The position numbers were made by a program, and so were the translations under genes. A stretch of 11,180 bases of DNA from an uncultured Eubacterium sp. (GTDB taxonomy: Bacteria > Bacillota > Clostridia > Lachnospirales > Lachnospiraceae): the NCBI GenBank assembly GCA_910584065.1, contig CAJTZN010000071.1, forward strand, positions 1-11,180, given 5' to 3'. The notes under the pieces are model-generated. The model had not been told where the DNA came from, did not search any database, and saw nothing but the letters and a program-made list of their open reading frames with translations. Positions 5,931 to 11,180 of this stretch are shown piece by piece (position 1 is the first letter of the stretch; each line of letters begins with the position of its first letter).

Positions 5931-8321
5931 GTGAGCAAACAAGTCACAGAGCGATGGTTCTGTGCAGAAATGAGGATGAGGATGAAGAAAAATCAACTGC
6001 CTTCCCGAGTGGTTAAGCAACTGAAACCTTATGGAATTGGCAAGGGGGATATTTTGGATGTCTGTCCGATGGATCTGTCGGATGCGTGTGAATACATAAG
6101 CGGGTATTTATTTTTGACCGCGGACACGCTTGGCATCGTGGTGAGTGAGCCGGTCACAAACCAGACCAGGTATTTCAGGGGTACGAAGACGAAGGATATG
6201 GAATACCGTGAGGATACGCTGGAGTATTCGTTCCGGCTGATCCCGCTGGAGGAAACGGCGCATATGAAGATCGAACGGATGGTGGCGACGAACCGCATCA
6301 CGATCCTTCACAGGGATGTACCGCTTCAGATCGGAGTCATGACAAATCTATATCTCGAGCAGATGAACCTGTTTTTGAAAAGCTACCGCAAGCTGAAAAA
6401 GTATCCCGGAGCGGCGGATGAGATCGAGTCATCGGTTCAGATTCAGGAAGAACAGGCGGAATACTGTCCGGTGTGTGGTACGATGTATCCCGATCCCAAA
6501 CGGAAGATCTGTCCGAAATGTATGAATAAGCGGTCGATCTTTCTGCGGACGCTCGGCTATTTTTTCCACTACAAATGGAAGTTTATCACTTTGTTTTTCT
6601 GCTATTTCGCGATGGCGGGACTGAATCTCGTGTGGCCGTACCTGAACGGGGCGGTTTTGTATGACCGGATCCTGCAGAAGGACGACGGGTTTCTAAAGCA
6701 GTTCGGGATCGCCGGGGAGTATCTGCTGGCGCTTCTCCTGCTCGTAGTCATTATGCTGCTTTCGAAAATCGTACAGCAGGGCGTGGCACTTGTTCAGGGA
6801 ACGCTGATGGCGCAGATCGTGGCGGCGACGATCCGCGATATGAAACAGGATGTATTTTCTGCGATGGGAAACCTGTCGATCAACTTCTTTACGAGCAAGC
6901 AGACGGGAAGCCTGATGACGAGGGTGCTCAGTGACGCGGAGCGTGTGACGGACTTCTTTTTGGATGGATTTCCGTATATATTCGTTCATGGATTTACGAT
7001 CATCGCAACGTTTACCGTGATGTTCCGCCTGAACTGGCAACTGGCGCTCGTGGCCTGTATCCTTCTGCCGCTGTTAGTCATCATGAGCGTTAAGCTGAAA
7101 CCGAAACTATGGAGCCTGTTTGGACGCAGGCACCGCGCCGAGCGCACGGTGAACAGCCGTGTGAACGATAACCTGACGGGAGCGCGGGTCGTGAAGGCAT
7201 TCGGTCAGCAGGAACAGGAAAACAGCCGTTTTGAGTCGCCGAACGAAAATCTGCGGGATGCCGAAGTGCGGATCGTCAAGTATAATAACCGGTTCACGAT
7301 CCTGTATAACCTCGTGCAGGAGGTTTCAAACATCTGGGTATGGATACTGGGAGTATTGCTCCTCTTAAATACAGGCAGCATAAAGTTAGGCGTTCTCATC
7401 ACATTTGTCGGCTATGTGGGCCAGCTGAACGGGCCGATGAATTTCTTTTCCTGGGTGTTTCATATGTGGACGAACAGCATCAACGCGGCGCAGCGGATGT
7501 TTGAGATCATGGATGCGGTGCCTGATATTCAGGAGATCGAACATCCGGTGCGCATGGAGGAACCAAAAGGTGATATTGTGCTCGAACATGTGACATTCGG
7601 ATACGATGTGAATAATCCGGTACTCAAAGATATAAGCCTTCATGTAAAAGAAGGGGAGATGCTGGGAATCGTCGGTCGGTCAGGAGCCGGAAAGACGACG
7701 CTCGTCAATCTGATCTCCCGTCTGTATGATACAAATGAAGGGAGTATTTATATGGACGGCGTCAATGTAAAGGATATTGCCTTCCATGACCTGCGCCGGA
7801 ATGTGGCGATGGTATCACAGGATACATACATTTTTATGGGGACGGTAGCGGAAAATATCGCCTACGCGAATCCGGCGGCGACGAGGGCGGACATCATACA
7901 GGCTGCGATGCTGGCGAGCGCCCACGAGTTTATCTCCAATATGCCGGATGGGTATGATACGGTGATCGGAGCCTCGGGAAAGGATCTGTCCGGCGGGGAG
8001 AAGCAGAGGATATCGATCGCCCGCGCCATTTTGGCAAATCCGAAGATTCTCATCCTGGATGAGGCGACGGCCAGCGTCGATACGGAGACGGAAAAGGCGA
8101 TCCAGAAGTCCCTTGATTATCTTGTGAATGGCAGGACGACGCTGTCGATCGCTCACCGGCTGTCCACGCTGCGGGATGCTGACCGGCTCGTCGTGATCGA
8201 TAACGGCAGGATCGTAGAAGAGGGGACACATCAGGAACTGGAACAACTGGGCGGCATTTATTTTAAGTTGATGGAACTGCAGACGAAGTCGCTGGCATTG
8301 AAGGAATATGGAGGATTGTGA
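5931..8321 (+). CDS. ABC exporter half-transporter C with N-terminal PH-like domain and zinc ribbon
   Basis: The 796-residue protein is about 200 residues longer than a normal exporter half. Residues about 19-170 are a soluble, beta-rich extension (for example GYLFLTADTLGIVVS) that I read as PH-like. A zinc ribbon follows with C179-x2-C182 and C194-x2-C197. Six hydrophobic segments start near 214, 264, 346, 371, 457 and 487. The ATPase shows Walker A GRSGAGKTT (582-590, K588), VSQDTYIF, signature LSGGE (686-690), D710-E711 and His742. All are canonical. The start GTG at 5931 has AAGG ten bases upstream and is the first possible codon after an in-frame stop at 5916. ATGs at 5970-5982 are alternatives, so the first 13-18 residues are uncertain. 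The gene is coupled to the DUF1854 gene. Exporter D has the same extension, which suggests a C/D heterodimer with cytoplasmic sensor or docking domains. Confidence 0.88.
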   Translation: MSKQVTERWFCAEMRMRMKKNQLPSRVVKQLKPYGIGKGDILDVCPMDLSDACEYISGYLFLTADTLGIVVSEPVTNQTRYFRGTKTKDMEYREDTLEYSFRLIPLEETAHMKIERMVATNRITILHRDVPLQIGVMTNLYLEQMNLFLKSYRKLKKYPGAADEIESSVQIQEEQAEYCPVCGTMYPDPKRKICPKCMNKRSIFLRTLGYFFHYKWKFITLFFCYFAMAGLNLVWPYLNGAVLYDRILQKDDGFLKQFGIAGEYLLALLLLVVIMLLSKIVQQGVALVQGTLMAQIVAATIRDMKQDVFSAMGNLSINFFTSKQTGSLMTRVLSDAERVTDFFLDGFPYIFVHGFTIIATFTVMFRLNWQLALVACILLPLLVIMSVKLKPKLWSLFGRRHRAERTVNSRVNDNLTGARVVKAFGQQEQENSRFESPNENLRDAEVRIVKYNNRFTILYNLVQEVSNIWVWILGVLLLLNTGSIKLGVLITFVGYVGQLNGPMNFFSWVFHMWTNSINAAQRMFEIMDAVPDIQEIEHPVRMEEPKGDIVLEHVTFGYDVNNPVLKDISLHVKEGEMLGIVGRSGAGKTTLVNLISRLYDTNEGSIYMDGVNVKDIAFHDLRRNVAMVSQDTYIFMGTVAENIAYANPAATRADIIQAAMLASAHEFISNMPDGYDTVIGASGKDLSGGEKQRISIARAILANPKILILDEATASVDTETEKAIQKSLDYLVNGRTTLSIAHRLSTLRDADRLVVIDNGRIVEEGTHQELEQLGGIYFKLMELQTKSLALKEYGGL

Positions 8322-8863
8322 TGGCTGAAGAATTTAAGATGGAAGAGATGGAACAGGAAGTGGAGGAGATGACGGCCCTTCGCTATCTCACAAAAGACAA
8401 CGCTGTTTTTTCCAGAACGGAGGGCGGTTTTATCCGGCTGGCATTTGACGGAACCGAGTGGGACAGGGTACAGGTGATCCGTCTGTTCCCCTTTACGGAT
8501 CCGGAACGATACATTTCGATCCGTACGGTGGAAGAGCGTTCGAAAGAGATCGGCGTCATTGAGGATTTGAAAAAGATGCCGAAGGAGACGAGAAAAATGC
8601 TGGAGGAACAGTTGAACCTGCACTATTTTACGCCGGTGATACAAAAGGTACTGGATATCAAGGACGAGTACGGATACGCGTATTTCCATGTACTGACTGA
8701 CCGGGGTGAATGCCGGTTTACCATCAATATGGGCGGAAATGCTGTCGTACGCCTGACGGACACCCGTCTGCTCATCACCGATCTGGATGAGAACAGGTTT
8801 GAGATACCGGATGTGTTACAACTGACGCAGAAAGAGCAGCGGAAACTGGATCTGTTCTTATAG
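8321..8863 (+). CDS. DUF1854 family protein, accessory to the ABC exporters
   Basis: This 180-residue soluble protein starts at the ATG overlapping the stop of exporter C (TGATG, 8319-8323). GGAGG lies at 8310-8314; a GTG at 8318 is a less likely start. The C-terminal two thirds carry the DUF1854 pattern: ERSKEIGVIEDLKKMP, then FTPVIQKVLDI, a YAYFHVLTDRGECRF strand, and RLLITDLDENRFEIPDV near the end. No membrane segment or catalytic motif is visible. DUF1854 proteins are known next to ABC exporters in cyanophycin loci of Proteobacteria, and their biochemical role is not established to my knowledge. Its position between two exporters with zinc-ribbon extensions suggests a cytoplasmic subunit that binds those extensions or the substrate. 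That is inference from gene order. The family assignment is confident. Confidence 0.85.
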   Translation: MAEEFKMEEMEQEVEEMTALRYLTKDNAVFSRTEGGFIRLAFDGTEWDRVQVIRLFPFTDPERYISIRTVEERSKEIGVIEDLKKMPKETRKMLEEQLNLHYFTPVIQKVLDIKDEYGYAYFHVLTDRGECRFTINMGGNAVVRLTDTRLLITDLDENRFEIPDVLQLTQKEQRKLDLFL

Positions 8864-8888
8864 TTGCCACAAAGCGAGGAGGTTATCG

Positions 8889-11066
8889 ATGATATTAAAA
8901 TTTGAACTGCCAAAGACTGCGGTTTCCTGTATCCAAATGGATGCCGGAGAGCGGATCTATTACGCGGTCCCGTTTGATGTGGCGGAGGATGGTTCTTTTC
9001 TGCCGGATTCGTATCTGGTCGTCACGACGAGGCATCTGTGGGTCATTTCAAAGGGAGAGTTGCGGGAAAAACTGGATCTGTCACAATGCAGGCACGCAAA
9101 AGCGGAGCCGAAGATCGGCTGCGGCCTGCTCGTACTGGAACATCAGGGCGTGAGCCGTTACGTCGTGCAGTATTCGGCCAAACATCTTTCCCGGTACGCC
9201 TATGTGGCGAGAGGGATCAACATATTGATTTCCGGCCGGGGAGAAGAGGTAGTCAGCGGTGAATATGAAAAGATCTGTCCCAATTGTGGAAAAGCGATAC
9301 CTGGTACGCGCTATTGCCCTCATTGTTCGAAAGAGGGAGGGTTCTGGCGGAATTTCCTGGCTATGGCGGCTCCCTATAAAAAGAGTTTTGTCGGAATCAT
9401 CGCGCTGATGATCCTGGCGTCTGTCGTCACTCTGTTAAATCCCGAAGTGCAGAAGCACCTGGTGGATGAAGTGCTGACAAAAGGAAATGGCGGCATGTCG
9501 GTGGCGTTTACCTGTCTGGGGATCATGTTTGGCCTGAGTATCGGGATCGTGGTCATCAATATACTGAAGAGTTATTATTGTACGGTGCTCGGGGCAAGGA
9601 TCGCAAAAGATCTGCGGGAACAGCTTTTTGCGAAAATTCAGATCTTGTCTTTGAGTTTTATCAATGACAGGCGGCCGGGAGAATTGATGAACCGTATCGT
9701 TTCGGATACCGGAAGGATCCGCGAGTTTATGGAGAAGACATTTTGTAATATGTTTACGGTCTGCTTTATCTTTCTCTGCGATGTGATCTTTATGCTGGCG
9801 CTGAATGTAAAGCTGGCGCTGTTTAGTTTTATCTTTATTCCGATCGCGGCGGCGGTCACGTATGGGTTCCGCAAAAACATCCATCGCAGGTTCCATCTCC
9901 AGTGGAAGCGGGGCGACGATGTAAACAGCAATCTGCAGGATGTGATTTCCGGTATGCGCGTCGTGAAATCATACGGCAGGGAAGAGGCGGAAAAAGTAAA
10001 ATTCAATCGCCTGGCAGATGAATTTTGTCATGTGCAGACGAGGAATGAAGTGTTCTGGGCGGTATTCAACCCCTGGATGAACTTTCTTATGGGGGCGGGT
10101 GTGTTTCTCGTCGTGTACTTTGGCGGTATCGACGTACTGGATGGGGAGATGACGACCGGTGAGCTGCTGCAGTTTGTGACATATACGCAGCTTTTGTACC
10201 AGTACCTGAACTGGATGACAAACATGCCGCGTCAGCTGATCAACCTGATCAGCGGTATTGAGAGGATCAATGATGTGCTGGCGCAGGAGCCGTTTATCGA
10301 GGATGTCGAACATCCGGTGGATCTCGATGTGCAGGGCGAGATCGAATTCAAACACGCGACGTTTGGTTACAAATCGTACCAGCCGGTGCTGGAAGATCTG
10401 AACCTGACGATACGCAAAGGGGAAATGATCGGGATCGTAGGGGCATCCGGAACGGGAAAATCGACGCTCATCAACCTGATCATGCGGTTGTATGAAGTGG
10501 ACGACGGAAATCTTCTGGTGGATGGTTATGATATAAAAGAAATCCGTTCTGACAAGTTCCACTCCCAGATCGGTGTCGTATTGCAGGAGACATTTCTGTT
10601 TTCCGGGACGATCTTAAACAACATCCGTTTTTCCAGGCCGGATGCGACATATGAGGAAGTGATCCGCGCGGCGAAGATGGCGAACGCCCACGAGTTTATC
10701 TGCAAAACGCCTGACGGCTACAATACGTATGTCGGCGAGAAGGGGTATAACCTTTCCGGCGGGGAGCGCCAGCGTATCGCGATCGCCCGGGCGATTCTGA
10801 ATGAGCCAAAACTGTTGATTTTGGACGAGGCGACGGCGAGCCTTGATACGGAGAGTGAGTACATGATCCAGAAAGCGCTGGAACGGCTGACGGATGGCCG
10901 GACTACGTTTGCCATCGCCCACCGGCTGTCTACGCTGAAAAATGCCGACCGGCTCATTGTCATCGACGGGCATCAGGTGGCGGAGGTCGGTTCCCATGAG
11001 GAACTGATCCGGGAGAAGGGGATTTATTACCGGCTCGTGAAGGCACAGATGGAGATGCAGATGTAA
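8889..11066 (+). CDS. ABC exporter half-transporter D with N-terminal PH-like domain and zinc ribbon
   Basis: The 725-residue protein starts at an ATG with GAGGAGG (8876-8882) six bases upstream, 25 bases after the DUF1854 gene. Residues about 1-125 form a soluble beta-rich extension (DSYLVVTTRHLWVISKGEL) matching that of exporter C. A zinc ribbon follows with C130-x2-C133 and C143-x2-C146. Hydrophobic segments start near 167, 205, 288, 310, 389 and 426. The ATPase shows Walker A GASGTGKST (518-526, K524), VLQETFLFSG, signature LSGGE (622-626), D646-E647 and His678. All are canonical. The ATPase is closer in style to exporter C (DEATAS, AHEFI, PDGY) than to A or B (DEPSSALDP). I infer that it pairs with C. 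It is the last operon gene in the window, and the substrate is unknown. Confidence 0.9.
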   Translation: MILKFELPKTAVSCIQMDAGERIYYAVPFDVAEDGSFLPDSYLVVTTRHLWVISKGELREKLDLSQCRHAKAEPKIGCGLLVLEHQGVSRYVVQYSAKHLSRYAYVARGINILISGRGEEVVSGEYEKICPNCGKAIPGTRYCPHCSKEGGFWRNFLAMAAPYKKSFVGIIALMILASVVTLLNPEVQKHLVDEVLTKGNGGMSVAFTCLGIMFGLSIGIVVINILKSYYCTVLGARIAKDLREQLFAKIQILSLSFINDRRPGELMNRIVSDTGRIREFMEKTFCNMFTVCFIFLCDVIFMLALNVKLALFSFIFIPIAAAVTYGFRKNIHRRFHLQWKRGDDVNSNLQDVISGMRVVKSYGREEAEKVKFNRLADEFCHVQTRNEVFWAVFNPWMNFLMGAGVFLVVYFGGIDVLDGEMTTGELLQFVTYTQLLYQYLNWMTNMPRQLINLISGIERINDVLAQEPFIEDVEHPVDLDVQGEIEFKHATFGYKSYQPVLEDLNLTIRKGEMIGIVGASGTGKSTLINLIMRLYEVDDGNLLVDGYDIKEIRSDKFHSQIGVVLQETFLFSGTILNNIRFSRPDATYEEVIRAAKMANAHEFICKTPDGYNTYVGEKGYNLSGGERQRIAIARAILNEPKLLILDEATASLDTESEYMIQKALERLTDGRTTFAIAHRLSTLKNADRLIVIDGHQVAEVGSHEELIREKGIYYRLVKAQMEMQM

Positions 11067-11081
11067 AGAGAAACTCAGGCA

Positions 11082-11107
11082 CTGGGATTCTCAATCTCGG
11101 CACTTTT
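11082..11107 (+). terminator. Weak candidate terminator after the exporter operon
   Basis: CTGGGATT (11082-11089) can pair with AATCTCGG (11093-11100) around a three-base loop, with two G-U pairs. Only four T's follow (11104-11107) after an intervening CAC. The hairpin starts 15 bases after the last gene. The short T-run makes it a weak call, so transcription may continue. Confidence 0.3.
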
Positions 11108-11115
11108 CTGTATGA

Positions 11116-11145
11116 TTAACGATTGAATGGAGCTTCCTGTATAAT
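11116..11145 (+). promoter_or_regulatory. Candidate promoter for a gene beyond the right edge
   Basis: TTAACG (11116-11121) and a perfect -10 TATAAT (11140-11145) are 18 bases apart. Purine-rich AAGGAAGAAGG near the window end (11164-11174) could be a ribosome site. No coding sequence is visible before the window ends. The -35 matches only four of six bases. Confidence 0.4.
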
Positions 11146-11180
11146 TAAAAATATAGAGGATCCCAAGGAAGAAGGTTGAT

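Noticed and set aside
7815..8246. A 143-codon minus-strand frame inside exporter C, and similar ones at 10614-10997 and 9435-9896
   Set aside because: They repeat the same antisense pattern at equivalent ATPase or membrane regions, which shows they are shadows of conserved exporter codons.
1..11180. tRNA, rRNA, CRISPR array or replication origin
   Set aside because: No cloverleaf, repeat-spacer pattern or iteron cluster was seen on either strand by reading.

Overview
The window looks like an accessory region from a Clostridia genome, most plausibly Lachnospiraceae. That is inferred from the AAAGGAGG-type ribosome sites, sigma-A-like promoters, the type of insertion sequence and the protein families; no marker gene is present to prove it. 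All supported genes lie on the + strand.

Layout. Positions 1-1179 are the right part of an insertion sequence with a DDE transposase of the IS1182/IS5 superfamily, cut by the left edge of the window. Next to it (about 1184-1603) is the decayed tail of a gene for a Big_14-like immunoglobulin-fold protein, which has lost its 5' end and carries an in-frame stop. An AT-rich stretch (1604-1930) ends in A-tracts and a promoter for a 35-codon gene (1931-2038). That gene has an anti-SD-perfect ribosome site and is followed by a strong intrinsic terminator (2091-2128). A second promoter (2156-2185) starts a tight five-gene operon at 2245-11066.

The operon encodes four full-length ABC exporter half-transporters and one DUF1854 protein. 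The first two exporters (2245-4098, 4088-5899) overlap and resemble each other, and probably form one heterodimer. The last two (5931-8321, 8889-11066) each carry a cytoplasmic N-terminal extension, which I read as a PH-like beta-rich domain followed by a four-cysteine zinc ribbon. They flank the DUF1854 gene (8321-8863) and probably form a second heterodimer with DUF1854 as accessory subunit. DUF1854 next to ABC exporters is known from cyanophycin gene clusters of Proteobacteria, but no cyanophycin gene is visible here.

The most interesting part is the control region. The short gene can form three competing RNA helices. One hides its own ribosome site (1917-1928 with 2011-2023). One is an antiterminator (1996-2006 with 2095-2106). 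The third is the terminator itself (2091-2102 with 2113-2124). A leader peptide, terminator and heterodimeric ABC exporter in that order recall the bmrBCD attenuation system of Bacillus subtilis. The operon's own promoter also has a 13/14 match to the Gram-positive LexA (SOS) box between its -35 and -10. The window may therefore hold a stress-controlled, double-exporter system whose substrate is unknown. The 35-residue peptide is either the regulatory leader or an exported product.
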